DNA of 64,000 nt, from contig NZ_BBIO01000001.1 of NCBI RefSeq assembly GCF_000739695.1, positions 186,001-250,000 on the forward strand, written 5' to 3'. Under the pieces are notes generated by a model, which saw only the letters and a list, made by a program, of their open reading frames with translations, was not told the origin of the DNA and made no database searches. Source of the DNA: Tepidicaulis marinus (GTDB lineage: Bacteria > Pseudomonadota > Alphaproteobacteria > Parvibaculales > Parvibaculaceae). The translations under genes and the position numbers were made by a program. Below, piece after piece: positions 28,261 through 36,840 of the stretch (position 1 is its first letter; the number at the start of each line of letters is the position of its first letter).

Positions 28261-29301
28261 ATGCCGAAGATGGGTGGCCGCTCCTCCATGACTGTACTTT
28301 CCGGATACCGGGTAACCCCCGAGCTCCTGCGCCGCTTACACGTTCTGCACCGCCGCTATATCCGCGGGATGCGCGACGGGCGGCGCGCCGTGCTGAAAGA
28401 TTGCAATCTCTCCGATCTCGTCATCACGGCCCATGACTTTTCCGATTCCGAATTCATTGCTTGTAATTTCAAGGGCCCGGTCCTGGTCGATACGCATTTC
28501 GAGCGGGCGAACCTCTTCGGCTCCTCCTTTACTCAGGCGGACCTCACCCGCGCGAACTTCTCCCGCGCCGACCTGCGCGGGGCGAAATTCGATGAAGCGA
28601 TCCTCACGCATACTGTTTTCAAGGAAGCGGATTTGCGCCGGGGCGAGGTGATCGGCACCGAGGGTAAACTGCTCTCCGCCCAGCCGGAAACCTCGTTCAA
28701 AAGCGCGCAGCTTGAAAAAACCGAGCTGTCGGGCTCCCGGCTCGGCGGGGCGGATTTTGCCGCCGCCCGGCTCAAGGGTGTGAGTTTCCAGAACGCCGAT
28801 ATGCGCTATTGCAGCTTCAAGGGCGCGGAAATGAGCGAAGTGGTGCTGCAGGGCGCCAATCTCATCGATGCGGATCTGCGCCAGGCCGCCCTTGATGAGG
28901 CGACCGAGCAAAGCACCAGCTTGATGCGGGCCCAGCGCGCCCGTCTCGGCCCTTCCGCCGACGATCTGCCGGGTATTCTCAAAGCCCATCTTGCCTGGGC
29001 CCAGAGCGGCGGGAAGAGGGGCGCGCGGGCCGATTTCAGCCAGATGGACATGAGCGGGCGCTATCTCGGCAAAGCGGTGCTGGCGGGCGCGGTCCTGCGG
29101 GGCACGGTGCTCACGGATGCCAATCTTTCCAATGCGGTGCTGGCCGCCTGCGATCTGCGGGACGCGGTCTTGCTGCGCACGGATCTGCGCGGCGCGGACC
29201 TGCGCGGGGCCGATTTGCGCGGCGCGCATCTGGCCAATGCGCTGCTTGACGATGTGCTGCAAGGCCGGATCGGGGAGGCCGGGCTCGCCACCCGCGCCTG
29301 A
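28261..29301 (+). CDS. Pentapeptide-repeat protein
   Basis: A 346-residue protein with two blocks of A(D/N)LXX-type pentapeptide repeats. The first runs over about residues 55-215 (ERANLFGSSFTQADLTRANFSRADLRGAKF); a ~45-residue non-repeat segment with SADDLPGILKAHLAWAQSGGKRG interrupts; the second block ends with LRGADLRGADLRGAHLANAL. The repeats would form a right-handed quadrilateral helix. The first ~45 residues are basic and arginine-rich. GGAGG precedes the ATG. No signal peptide is seen. Family roles range from gyrase protection to regulation; none can be assigned here. Confidence 0.85.
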   Translation: MPKMGGRSSMTVLSGYRVTPELLRRLHVLHRRYIRGMRDGRRAVLKDCNLSDLVITAHDFSDSEFIACNFKGPVLVDTHFERANLFGSSFTQADLTRANFSRADLRGAKFDEAILTHTVFKEADLRRGEVIGTEGKLLSAQPETSFKSAQLEKTELSGSRLGGADFAAARLKGVSFQNADMRYCSFKGAEMSEVVLQGANLIDADLRQAALDEATEQSTSLMRAQRARLGPSADDLPGILKAHLAWAQSGGKRGARADFSQMDMSGRYLGKAVLAGAVLRGTVLTDANLSNAVLAACDLRDAVLLRTDLRGADLRGADLRGAHLANALLDDVLQGRIGEAGLATRA

Positions 29302-29519
29302 GGCGCATCTTCCCGCTGGGCCTTCCCTAAAGGTATTCCTTGGCGCCGGTCAGTCCTTTCAGCGCTGAAAAAGCGGCCTCAACATTGGGCCCATTCCCCC
29401 TTTGCCCTTCGCTGGCGCTTCTGCCACAAATCTGATACGAAGACACGCCCCGCAAGGCGGGTTTCCCGCGGCTTTGGGCCGGTCTGGAACTCTAAAGTGA
29501 ACTGAAGAGGCAGGATAAG

Positions 29520-29885
29520 ATGGCGCAGGAAGCCGGTGACGGCCGTCAGCTCGACCGCTTGTTCGAGACCATCGCCGCCCGCAAGGGCGCCGACCCGGAC
29601 GCGTCTTATACCGCCAAGCTCCTGCATCGCGGCGTTGAAAAATGCGCGCAAAAAATGGGCGAGGAGGCGGTGGAAGCCATCATCGCGGCCACCGCGCGCG
29701 ATAAAGCGGGCGTGATTTCGGAATCCGCCGACCTTCTCTATCATTGGCTGGTGCTTCTCGCCGCCTCGGACGTGACGCCGCAAGAGGTCTACGCTGCGCT
29801 CGCCCGCCGCGAGGGCACATCCGGCCTTGCCGAAAAAGCAGCGCGCCAGAAGACTGACAAGAACGCTGCGCCCAATAAAAACTGA
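29520..29885 (+). CDS. hisE: Phosphoribosyl-ATP pyrophosphatase HisE
   Basis: A 121-residue all-alpha enzyme of the MazG-like fold, second step of histidine synthesis. Family features are [25 protein letters not shown] and [17 protein letters not shown], the acidic metal-binding helix. The C-terminal tail is Lys/Ala-rich. It is separated from hisF by the CYTH-CHAD and pentapeptide genes but retains its usual neighbour coaA 13 bp downstream. Confidence 0.95.
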   Translation: MAQEAGDGRQLDRLFETIAARKGADPDASYTAKLLHRGVEKCAQKMGEEAVEAIIAATARDKAGVISESADLLYHWLVLLAASDVTPQEVYAALARREGTSGLAEKAARQKTDKNAAPNKN

Positions 29886-29898
29886 AAGGGGCCGCCTT

Positions 29899-30936
29899 AT
29901 GACAAGCGCGGAACAAAAGTCGTCGGCAGGTCCGGGTGAGGCGCAAAGCGCTAAAGGCAAAGAGCAGGCAAGCGCGGAAGAAGCCAAGCTCCGCCTGACA
30001 AGCGATCTTTCCCCTTACCGGCATTTTGAAACCGCCGATTGGGGCGATCTGCGTGAGGACACGCCGCTCACTCTGTCGGAGGCCGATCTTGAGGTGCTGC
30101 GCGGCTGGGGCGAGCGCATCTCGCTCGATGAAGTGAGCCAGGTCTATCTGCCGCTTTCCCGGCTGCTCAATCTTTATGTGGGCGCCACCCAGGACCTTTA
30201 CCGCGTCACCTCGCAGTTCCTGCGTCAGAACCACGCCAAAGTGCCTTACATTATCGGCATTGCCGGGTCTGTTGCCGTGGGCAAAAGCACGACGGCGCGT
30301 ATTCTGCGCGAGCTTCTGGCCCGCTGGCCGAACCATCCGAAAGTCGACCTCGTCACGACCGACGGCTTTCTCTATCCCAATGCGGTGCTTGAAGAGCGCA
30401 ACTTGATGGGCCGCAAGGGCTTTCCGGAAAGTTTCGACATCAAGCGCCTGGTGCGCTTTCTCACCGATGTGAAATCGGGCTGCAAGCGCGCGGCAGCCCC
30501 CGTCTATTCCCACTTCTCCTATGACATCGTGCCGGGGGAAGAAGTGGTGGTCGAGCAGCCCGATGTGCTGATCGTGGAAGGGCTGAATGTGCTGCAGGGC
30601 CCGCGCATTTCCGATGGCGGCGCGCCGGAGCTCATCGTTTCGGACTTCTTCGACTTCTCCGTCTATATCGATGCGGATGAAGAAGTGATCCGTGACTGGT
30701 ATATCCAGCGCTTTTTGGACCTGCGCAAAACCTCGTTCCAGAACCCGGACGCCTATTTCCACCGCTACGCCAATCTGACGGATGAAGAAGCGGTGAAGGT
30801 CGCCGACGGTATCTGGACCTCGATCAACCTGGCGAACCTGCATCAGAACGTGCTTCCGACGCGCCAGCGCGCCGACCTCATCCTGCGCAAGGGTACGGAT
30901 CACTCGATCAAGGATGTGTACCTGCGCAAGCTTTAA
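29899..30936 (+). CDS. coaA: Type I pantothenate kinase CoaA
   Basis: A 345-residue P-loop kinase, first and rate-limiting step of CoA synthesis from pantothenate. Walker A is [45 protein letters not shown] is the family block; the C-terminal half has [26 protein letters not shown]. It has an extra ~35 charged residues at the N-terminus. GAAAGGGG precedes the ATG at 29899; the frame opens earlier but would overlap hisE. It converges with the PfkB gene, sharing four bases. Confidence 0.96.
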   Translation: MTSAEQKSSAGPGEAQSAKGKEQASAEEAKLRLTSDLSPYRHFETADWGDLREDTPLTLSEADLEVLRGWGERISLDEVSQVYLPLSRLLNLYVGATQDLYRVTSQFLRQNHAKVPYIIGIAGSVAVGKSTTARILRELLARWPNHPKVDLVTTDGFLYPNAVLEERNLMGRKGFPESFDIKRLVRFLTDVKSGCKRAAAPVYSHFSYDIVPGEEVVVEQPDVLIVEGLNVLQGPRISDGGAPELIVSDFFDFSVYIDADEEVIRDWYIQRFLDLRKTSFQNPDAYFHRYANLTDEEAVKVADGIWTSINLANLHQNVLPTRQRADLILRKGTDHSIKDVYLRKL

Positions 30937-31928
30937 AGCAGGTCTTTTTCTTCCGCGAGGTCTTTCAGCGAAATCATGGGCCGCGGCCCGTAATGGCTGA
31001 TGGATTCCGAGGCTGCAAGCGAGCCGAGCTGGCCGCAGCGTACCGGGCCGTAGCCGCGCGCCAGGCCGAAGAGGAAGCCTGCCGCATAAAGATCGCCCGC
31101 GCCGTTGCTGTCGACGATTTTCGGAATTTTCACCGCATCCACCACATGCACCTCGCCGTCGGCGATGATGACGGAGCCGGCCTCGGAGCGTGTCAGCGCG
31201 GCGAATTTGCAATCCTTGCGCACGGACTGCAATGCGGCGTCGAACTCATCCACCTCATAAAGCGACATGATTTCGGCTTCATTGGCAAAGAGAAGATCGA
31301 CCTCTTCTTTTGCCAATTTGCGGAACTCGTCGCGGTAGCGGTCGACGCAGAAGGAATCCGAGAGGGTGAGCGAGACCACGCGCCCGGCTTCATGGGCAAT
31401 GCCCGAGGCTTTGACGAAAGCTTCCTTCGCGCGGGGCGGGTCCCAGAGATAGCCTTCCATATAGGTGATGGCGGAGGCCTTGATCAGGTCTTCGTCGATA
31501 TCGTCCGGGCCGATGCCGCCGGCAGCGCCCAGAAACGTGTTCATCGACCGCTGGGCATCCGGGGTCACGAGAATGTAGCAGCGCGCGGTGGAAGGCCCGT
31601 CTGTTGCCGGGACGGTGTCGAAATGCACCCCCATGGATTTCAGATCGTGCTGGAAGACTTTACCCAGCTGATCGTCGCGCACCTTGCCGAAATAAACGCC
31701 CTTGCCGCCCAGCGAGGCGATGCCCGCGATCGTGTTGGCGCAGGAGCCGCCGGAAACTTCCACCGCCGGGCCCATTTTCGCATAAAGCTCTTCGGCGCGC
31801 GGCTCGTCGATCAGCGTCATGCCGCCTTTCTGGATGCCGTTGGCGATCAGAAACTCGTCCCCCGCTTCGGCGATAATATCCACAATGGCGTTGCCGATCC
31901 CGGCGACATCGAAGCGGGCTGTGCTCAT
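30933..31928 (-). CDS. PfkB-family carbohydrate kinase, adenosine kinase-like
   Basis: A 331-residue ribokinase-fold kinase. The N-terminus [49 protein letters not shown] and the catalytic GAGD in [14 protein letters not shown] are clear; Ser-Asn replaces the more common Thr-Thr or Thr-Cys before GAGD. The overall pattern resembles the adenosine kinase branch, phosphorylating adenosine or a related sugar nucleoside. It is convergent with coaA and divergent from the EI24 gene. Confidence 0.9.
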   Translation of the reverse strand: MSTARFDVAGIGNAIVDIIAEAGDEFLIANGIQKGGMTLIDEPRAEELYAKMGPAVEVSGGSCANTIAGIASLGGKGVYFGKVRDDQLGKVFQHDLKSMGVHFDTVPATDGPSTARCYILVTPDAQRSMNTFLGAAGGIGPDDIDEDLIKASAITYMEGYLWDPPRAKEAFVKASGIAHEAGRVVSLTLSDSFCVDRYRDEFRKLAKEEVDLLFANEAEIMSLYEVDEFDAALQSVRKDCKFAALTRSEAGSVIIADGEVHVVDAVKIPKIVDSNGAGDLYAAGFLFGLARGYGPVRCGQLGSLAASESISHYGPRPMISLKDLAEEKDLL

Positions 31929-32111
31929 TCCGTATCCTGTCCGTCAAATTGCGTCTTTAGTTTGCTGGGGCGGCAGTATAGGGACGCAGCGCCAAGGAAC
32001 AAGCGCCGATCCTCCCTATGCCGGGCCGGCTTGTCATCAAGGCCAAAGCCGCTAAGCTGGCCGCTCCCGCGTCCCAAGCTGAAAGTGGACAAGCGAAGGA
32101 TAAAAGACCCG

Positions 32112-32774
32112 ATGTTCAAAGCCGCGCTGACCGCCGTGTCGGATATTTTCTCGCCCCCCTTCCGCGCCGTGCTCTGGAAGTCGCTGGCCCTGACGCTGGC
32201 GCTGCTCGTGGCGCTGGGTTATGGGGCGCAGTGGGGCATCGCCGCCATTCCGGATATGGAATGGGCCTGGGCAAACACCACGGTCGATCTTCTGGCGCAG
32301 TTCATTCTGGTCATCGTGCTTATCGTCATGCTGATGCCGGTCGCCTCGCTCTTTGCCGGGCTTTTTCTGGAAGAGATCGCAGGCGCGGTAGAAGACAAGA
32401 ACTACCCTGCCGATCCGCCCGGCAAGGACCAGCCCTTCTGGCAGGGGCTCTGGCTTGCCTTGAAATTCACCGCCGTGCTCGTCGTGCTCAATCTTCTGGC
32501 TTTGCCGCTTTACTTCATTCCCATCGTGGGGGTCGCGGTCTTCTGGCTCTTGAACGGCTATCTGCTGAGCCGGGAATATTTCGAGCTTGTGGCGCTGCGC
32601 CATCTGGGGCCGAAGGAGGCCGCTTCCCTGCGCCGGACGCACCGGCTGCGGCTTTTGACGGCGGGCTTTCTGGTAGCGGCGCTTGCCAGCGTGCCCTTGC
32701 TCAATCTCTTTGTGCCGCTCTTTGCCACCGCTTTCATGGTTCATGTCTATAAGAGGATTACCCGGCTTGCGTAA
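32112..32774 (+). CDS. EI24/CysZ-like membrane protein
   Basis: A 220-residue inner-membrane protein with about four long hydrophobic stretches and the family phrase LLNGYLLSREYFELVALRHLGPKEA. It belongs to the EI24/CysZ-like group; CysZ aids sulfate uptake in enterobacteria, but membership alone does not show the substrate. AAGGA lies before the ATG at 32112. Its end overlaps the start of the next gene, a small lipoprotein, so the two are probably co-translated. Confidence 0.88.
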   Translation: MFKAALTAVSDIFSPPFRAVLWKSLALTLALLVALGYGAQWGIAAIPDMEWAWANTTVDLLAQFILVIVLIVMLMPVASLFAGLFLEEIAGAVEDKNYPADPPGKDQPFWQGLWLALKFTAVLVVLNLLALPLYFIPIVGVAVFWLLNGYLLSREYFELVALRHLGPKEAASLRRTHRLRLLTAGFLVAALASVPLLNLFVPLFATAFMVHVYKRITRLA

Positions 32775-33186
32775 CTCGCCCTTTGCTTTTGCCGCCCCGC
32801 TTATGGCGGCGGCCCTCATGCTTGCTGCCTGTGAAAGTCCGGGCCGCGCGCAGTTTGCCCCGCGCGCCGAGCCTGCGCCGCAGCAACAGGCAAGCGCCTC
32901 GCCTGCCCTTGATCCCGCGCCCGCGCCGGCCTCGCTTTTGGGTGCAGGAGCGGAGGGCATCCGCGCCAAGCTCGGCGCGCCCGATTTCGTGCGCAAGGAA
33001 CCTGGCGCCGAAATCTGGCGCTATGGCGGGGAAGCCTGCACGCTGCTTGTGATCTTTTATGAAGAGGGGGCTGAAATGCGCGCCTCTCATATCGATGCGC
33101 GCGCGCCGGGCGGCGGCGCGGCGGATAAAGGCGCCTGCGTTACCTCCGTCAATAAGGCGCTGCAGCTGGGCGCCCGCCCCGCCTGA
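32767..33186 (+). CDS. Small lipoprotein with BamE/SmpA-like pattern
   Basis: A ~139-residue lipoprotein: a hydrophobic N-terminus ending ALMLAAC gives a lipobox, followed by a Pro/Ala/Gln linker and a small domain IRAKLGAPDFVRKEPGAEIWRYGGEACTLLVIFY. The LG-x-P-D-F-x-R-x-E-G-x-x-x-W-x-Y pattern recalls the BamE/SmpA fold, but I infer no Bam role. The start is uncertain: a TTG at 32767 (AGAGGA upstream, overlapping the previous stop) or an ATG at 32743. The two cysteines after the lipobox may form a disulfide. Confidence 0.75.
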   Translation: MRNSPFAFAAPLMAAALMLAACESPGRAQFAPRAEPAPQQQASASPALDPAPAPASLLGAGAEGIRAKLGAPDFVRKEPGAEIWRYGGEACTLLVIFYEEGAEMRASHIDARAPGGGAADKGACVTSVNKALQLGARPA

Positions 33187-33219
33187 GCCGGAACCGAGAC
33201 TGGAACCTGAGGCAGCAAC

Positions 33220-33576
33220 ATGACGCAGAAGGCGCCGCCTCTTTTCAATTTTCTGGATGTGCCGCGCCCGCAAGGGCCGGGTGAAACGCTCGAGGTATTG
33301 CTGGCCCGCAAGGGCGTGCGGCTCGAGCGGATCGTCTCCCTCGGTCATGCAACGCCTGAGGGCGAGTGGTACGACCAGCGGCAAGACGAATGGGTGATGC
33401 TTGCCGCGGGCCGCGCCGCGCTTCTTATCGAGGGCGAGGAAAAAGCGCGGGAGATGAAAGCGGGCGACTGTCTTTTTCTGCCCGCCCATTGCCGCCACCG
33501 GGTGACTTGGACGGACCCGGAAAGCCCGAGCGTCTGGCTCGCGCTGCATATCATGCCTGAGGGAGACCGGGCCTGA
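33220..33576 (+). CDS. Cupin domain protein
   Basis: A 118-residue single-domain cupin. EGEWYDQRQDEWVMLAAGRAALLIEGEEKAREMKAGDCLFLPAHCRHRVTWTDP fits the two cupin motifs with a conserved Pro-x-x-x-x-H metal region, though the first motif has Asp/Glu rather than the usual two histidines. It lies between the lipoprotein and nth, and converges with nth with six bases between stops. The function is not predictable. Confidence 0.85.
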   Translation: MTQKAPPLFNFLDVPRPQGPGETLEVLLARKGVRLERIVSLGHATPEGEWYDQRQDEWVMLAAGRAALLIEGEEKAREMKAGDCLFLPAHCRHRVTWTDPESPSVWLALHIMPEGDRA

Positions 33577-33582
33577 ATGAAA

Positions 33583-34227
33583 TCAGGCCGCCGTCGTCTT
33601 GCCCTTAAAGCGGCAGAGATCGGCGACGATGCAGGAAGGGCAATCGGGCTTGCGCGCCTTGCATGTATAGCGCCCATGCAGGATCAGCCAGTGATGGGCA
33701 TGAAGCTTGAATTCATCGGGCACGGCCTTTTCGAGTTTCTTTTCCACTTCAAGCGGCGTTTTGCCGGGGGCAAGGCCGGTGCGGTTGCCGACGCGGAAAA
33801 TATGCGTGTCGACCGCGATGGTCGGCTCGCCGAAAGCGACATTGAGAACGACATTCGCCGTCTTGCGCCCGACGCCCGGCAGCGATTCCAGCGCGGCGCG
33901 GTCACGCGGTACCTCGCCGCCATATTCTTCGATCAGTTTGCGTGAGAGCGCGATGACGTTCTTCGCCTTGTTGCGGTAAAGGCCGATGGTCTTGATTTGA
34001 TCGCGCAGCTTCGCCTCGCCGAGCTTTACCATTTTTTGCGGTGTATCGACGGTCTTGAAAAGCTTTTCCGTTGCCTTGTTGACGCCGACATCCGTTGCCT
34101 GGGCGGACAGGGCAACGGCCACGACCAGCGTGTAAGGATTGGTGTAATTGAGCTCGGTCTTGGGCTCGGGCAAGGCCGCGGCAAGGCGCGAGAAGAACGT
34201 ATGGATATCGGCTTTTTTCATGCGCAA
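33583..34227 (-). CDS. nth: Endonuclease III
   Basis: A 214-residue bifunctional DNA glycosylase/AP lyase that removes oxidised pyrimidines. The helix-hairpin-helix LPGVGRKTANVVLNVAFG holds the catalytic lysine, VDTHIFRV the catalytic aspartate, and the C-terminus has the 4Fe-4S pattern C-x6-C-x2-C-x5-C (CKARKPDCPSCIVADLC). Length is normal. It lies downstream of the cation efflux pair on the same strand, with a 44-bp gap. Confidence 0.96.
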   Translation of the reverse strand: MRMKKADIHTFFSRLAAALPEPKTELNYTNPYTLVVAVALSAQATDVGVNKATEKLFKTVDTPQKMVKLGEAKLRDQIKTIGLYRNKAKNVIALSRKLIEEYGGEVPRDRAALESLPGVGRKTANVVLNVAFGEPTIAVDTHIFRVGNRTGLAPGKTPLEVEKKLEKAVPDEFKLHAHHWLILHGRYTCKARKPDCPSCIVADLCRFKGKTTAA

Positions 34228-34271
34228 AGCCTAGCCATTTCCGCACCGCCCGCAAGCCTGATACGCGCCCC

Positions 34272-35252
34272 TCAGCCGCGCGGCGCGACCTCGACGGTCA
34301 GATGCGAAAGCTGCGGCAGGCCGGCAAGCTTCTGCTTGTAATAGGCGGGCGGCTCGGGCCGGTCCGTCTCGATGGAAAGGATCGCCGCCATATGCCCCGG
34401 CCCGACGCGCCAGAGGTGAAAATCGGCAAGCCTGTCCCCGTCTTCTTCGATGCGCCCGGCAATATGCGCGTGCAAATCCTCATCGGGCAGCGTGTCGAGC
34501 AGCACCGCGCCCGCATCGCGCATCAGCGTCCAGGACCAGCGCGCGATCACGATGGAGCCGACAATCCCCATGATCGGGTCCATCCAGACCCAGCCATAAG
34601 CGCGCCCGGCAAGCAGGCCCAGAATGGCGAGCACCGAGGTCAGCGCATCGGCAAGCACATGGAAATAGGCGGAGCGCAGATTGTTGTCGCGCGTGTCATG
34701 GGTGTGATGGTGGTGCGTGTGGCCGTGCCCATGACTATGCCCGTGCCCGTGCCCATGGCCATGACTATGACCGTGACTATGCCCATGATCATGGCCGCCT
34801 TGATGCAGCAGAAAGGCGCTGAGCAGATTGACGCCAAGCCCCAGCACCGCAACGGCAATCGCCTCGTTGAAACGGATGGCAATGGGATCGATCAGCCGGG
34901 AAACGGATTCGGCCGCGATGCCGAGCGCGAAGACCGCCAGAATGACGGCGCTGGCAAAGCCGGCCAGATCCCCCACCTTGCCGGTGCCGAAACCGAAAAC
35001 AGGGTCATGGGCGTGGCGGCGGGCATAAAGATAGGCGAGTGCCGCAATGGTCAGCGCGCCGGCATGGGTTGCCATGTGAATGCCGTCCGCCAGCAGCGCC
35101 ATGGAGCCGAAGGCGATCCCGGCCACGATTTCGCCGACCATCATGGCGGCGGTCAGCGCGATGACGGCCCAGGTGCGCCGTTCGTTGCGCGCGTGGTCGG
35201 CGCCGAGAAAGACGTGATCATGCGTGCCGCTCTCTGCCTTCGGGCTCTGCAT
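34272..35252 (-). CDS. dmeF: Cation diffusion facilitator, DmeF/CzcD-like metal exporter
   Basis: A 326-residue inner-membrane antiporter expected to export divalent metals such as Co, Ni or Zn. Six helices and HxxxD-type sites are present (LLADGIHMATHAGALTIAALAYLYARRHAHDP). A cytoplasmic loop between helices IV and V is made almost wholly of His and Gly over ~30 residues (encoded near 34705-34800), likely a metal sensor or sponge. AAGGAG lies before the ATG. It follows the RcnR/CsoR-family regulator by 9 bp, the dmeR-dmeF arrangement. Confidence 0.92.
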   Translation of the reverse strand: MQSPKAESGTHDHVFLGADHARNERRTWAVIALTAAMMVGEIVAGIAFGSMALLADGIHMATHAGALTIAALAYLYARRHAHDPVFGFGTGKVGDLAGFASAVILAVFALGIAAESVSRLIDPIAIRFNEAIAVAVLGLGVNLLSAFLLHQGGHDHGHSHGHSHGHGHGHGHSHGHGHTHHHHTHDTRDNNLRSAYFHVLADALTSVLAILGLLAGRAYGWVWMDPIMGIVGSIVIARWSWTLMRDAGAVLLDTLPDEDLHAHIAGRIEEDGDRLADFHLWRVGPGHMAAILSIETDRPEPPAYYKQKLAGLPQLSHLTVEVAPRG

Positions 35253-35261
35253 GGGCTCTCC

Positions 35262-35528
35262 TTAAAGATATTTCGCGATCTCGCGGAACTTGGCGAGTTC
35301 CTCTTCCATCTCCGGCGGCAGCGGGCCTGTCATTTCCGTCAGGTGATGGTCGATGTGATGCAGGATCATGGTCTTCTTGCCGTTTTCCAGCGCCCGGACC
35401 ACCGCCTGCATCTGCTGGGCGATGTCGAGCCCGTCCCGGCCTTCCTCGACCATGCGGATGACGCTGGCAAGGTGGCCTTGCGCGCGCTTCAGCCGTTTCA
35501 GGATGTCCGGGTTATTGGCGTGGCTCAT
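35262..35528 (-). CDS. dmeR: RcnR/CsoR-family metal-sensing repressor, DmeR-like
   Basis: An 88-residue all-helical repressor of the DUF156 family that probably controls its own operon and dmeF. The family core PDILKRLKRAQGHLASVIRMVEEGRDGLDIAQQMQAVVRALENGKKTM is present, and His-rich HHIDHHL supplies metal ligands. The position that holds the nearly invariant cysteine (helix 2, RxCxDIxxQ) is glycine here, and the protein has no cysteine at all, which is odd. The frame is open to 35639, but MSHANNPD at 35528 is the family start and follows the operator at 35540. Confidence 0.9.
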   Translation of the reverse strand: MSHANNPDILKRLKRAQGHLASVIRMVEEGRDGLDIAQQMQAVVRALENGKKTMILHHIDHHLTEMTGPLPPEMEEELAKFREIAKYL

Positions 35529-35539
35529 GGGCTTGTCAT

Positions 35540-35556
35540 ATCCCCCTGGGGGGGAT
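35540..35556. promoter_or_regulatory. Probable operator of the dmeR-dmeF operon
   Basis: ATCCCCCTGGGGGGGAT, a C-tract/G-tract palindrome flanked by A/T, 11 bases upstream of the dmeR start. RcnR and CsoR proteins bind sites of this kind. Its position next to the start codon suits autorepression by metal-free DmeR. Confidence 0.72.
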
Positions 35557-35628
35557 GAGTCAAACCCCTGTTTCGGCGTCTTGCGGCGGGGCTTGCCGCG
35601 CCGGGGGGCCGGGCCTATTTTCAAGCCC

Positions 35629-36141
35629 ATGCAGCCCATGGAAGATCAGGCGCCGCTCCGCCCCCCGCTTTATTTCGATGCCGTGCTCACCCCGCACCGC
35701 TCGCTTTCGCCGCGCGGCTTTCTGGTCATGATGGGGCTGGTGGGGATCGTCAGTTTCATTTCCGGCATGGCCTTTTTGATGATGGGGGCCTGGCCGGTTT
35801 TCGGGTTTTTCGGGCTGGATGCGGCGCTTATCTATTTCGCCTTCCGCCTGAATTACCGCGCGGCCCGCGCTTATGAGACGGTGCAGATTTCGCAAGGCGA
35901 GGTGCGGGTGCGTAAGGTCGATGCGAAGGGCAATGTGACGGCCTGGAGCGCGCCGCCCTATTGGGCCCGTGTCGATTTGCATGAGGAAGAAGAGGCGGAG
36001 GAAAACACCCGCCTCTCGCTAATCTCCCATGGCCGCGCCGTGGTGGTGGGCGCCTTCCTTGCGCCTTTCGAGCGCAAGGAGCTAGGCGAGGCGATCCGCC
36101 AAGGCCTTGGCGATGCGCGCCGCGCCGGCACTCCCGTTTAA
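35629..36141 (+). CDS. DUF2244 family membrane protein
   Basis: A 170-residue protein with two adjacent membrane helices (about residues 31-72: FLVMMGLVGIVSFISGMAFLMMGAWPVFGFFGLDAALIYFAF) followed by a cytoplasmic beta-rich domain (YETVQISQGEVRVRKVDAKG). This is the DUF2244 layout, common in alphaproteobacteria and of unknown function. The N-terminus has two possible methionines (35629 and 35638); no clear ribosome site distinguishes them. It diverges from dmeR over ~100 bp and converges with gpmA. Confidence 0.85.
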   Translation: MQPMEDQAPLRPPLYFDAVLTPHRSLSPRGFLVMMGLVGIVSFISGMAFLMMGAWPVFGFFGLDAALIYFAFRLNYRAARAYETVQISQGEVRVRKVDAKGNVTAWSAPPYWARVDLHEEEEAEENTRLSLISHGRAVVVGAFLAPFERKELGEAIRQGLGDARRAGTPV

Positions 36142-36150
36142 GAGCCGCGC

Positions 36151-36783
36151 TTAAGAATAATCCCGCTCGATCAGAATTTTCTTGGAGAGCACTTCGCCCT
36201 TATCGCTGAGCTCGTAAACGATGGGCGCGCCGGTTGCGATATTGAGCGCTATCACCTCCTCCTGGTTCAGCTTGTCGAGCTGCATGACGAGCGAGCGCAG
36301 CGAATTGCCATGGGCGGCAACGAGCACGCGCTCGCCTTTCAAGACGCGCGGCAGGATTTCCTTTTCGAAATAGGGCAGCACGCGCGCTGCCGTATCCTTC
36401 AGGCTTTCGCCGCCGGGCGGGGGAATGTCATAGGAGCGGCGCCAGATATGCACCTGCTCCTCGCCCCATTTTTCCCGCGCATCGTCCTTGTTGAGACCGG
36501 AAAGATCGCCGTAATCGCGCTCGTTGAGCGCCTGGTCGCGGATGACGGGCAGGTCCTCCTGGCCGAGTTCGGCCAGGATCAGATCGTTCGTATGCTGAGC
36601 GCGGGTAAGCACGGACGTATAGGAGACATCGAACGTGTAGCCGGCCTCTTTCAGCGCGCGGCCCGCGGCTTTGGCTTCTTCGATGCCTTTTTCCGTCAGG
36701 TCCGGATCGCGCCAGCCGGTGAAAAGGTTTTTCTCGTTCCAATCGCTCTGCCCATGGCGGACCAGCACCAGCAAATTACCCAC
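36151..36783 (-). CDS. gpmA: 2,3-bisphosphoglycerate-dependent phosphoglycerate mutase
   Basis: A 210-residue glycolytic enzyme interconverting 3- and 2-phosphoglycerate through a phosphohistidine. [29 protein letters not shown] carries the phosphorylated histidine, and [18 protein letters not shown] the second. The length is that of the short alphaproteobacterial form. The start is a GTG at 36783. It is followed by DUF2244 in convergent orientation and lies 57 bp downstream of dapB. Confidence 0.95.
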   Translation of the reverse strand: MGNLLVLVRHGQSDWNEKNLFTGWRDPDLTEKGIEEAKAAGRALKEAGYTFDVSYTSVLTRAQHTNDLILAELGQEDLPVIRDQALNERDYGDLSGLNKDDAREKWGEEQVHIWRRSYDIPPPGGESLKDTAARVLPYFEKEILPRVLKGERVLVAAHGNSLRSLVMQLDKLNQEEVIALNIATGAPIVYELSDKGEVLSKKILIERDYS

Positions 36784-36840
36784 ATTTCACTCCGTTCTAT
36801 CAAACCGCCCGGATGGCTAAAGCTACGCCGGGCTCATCCT

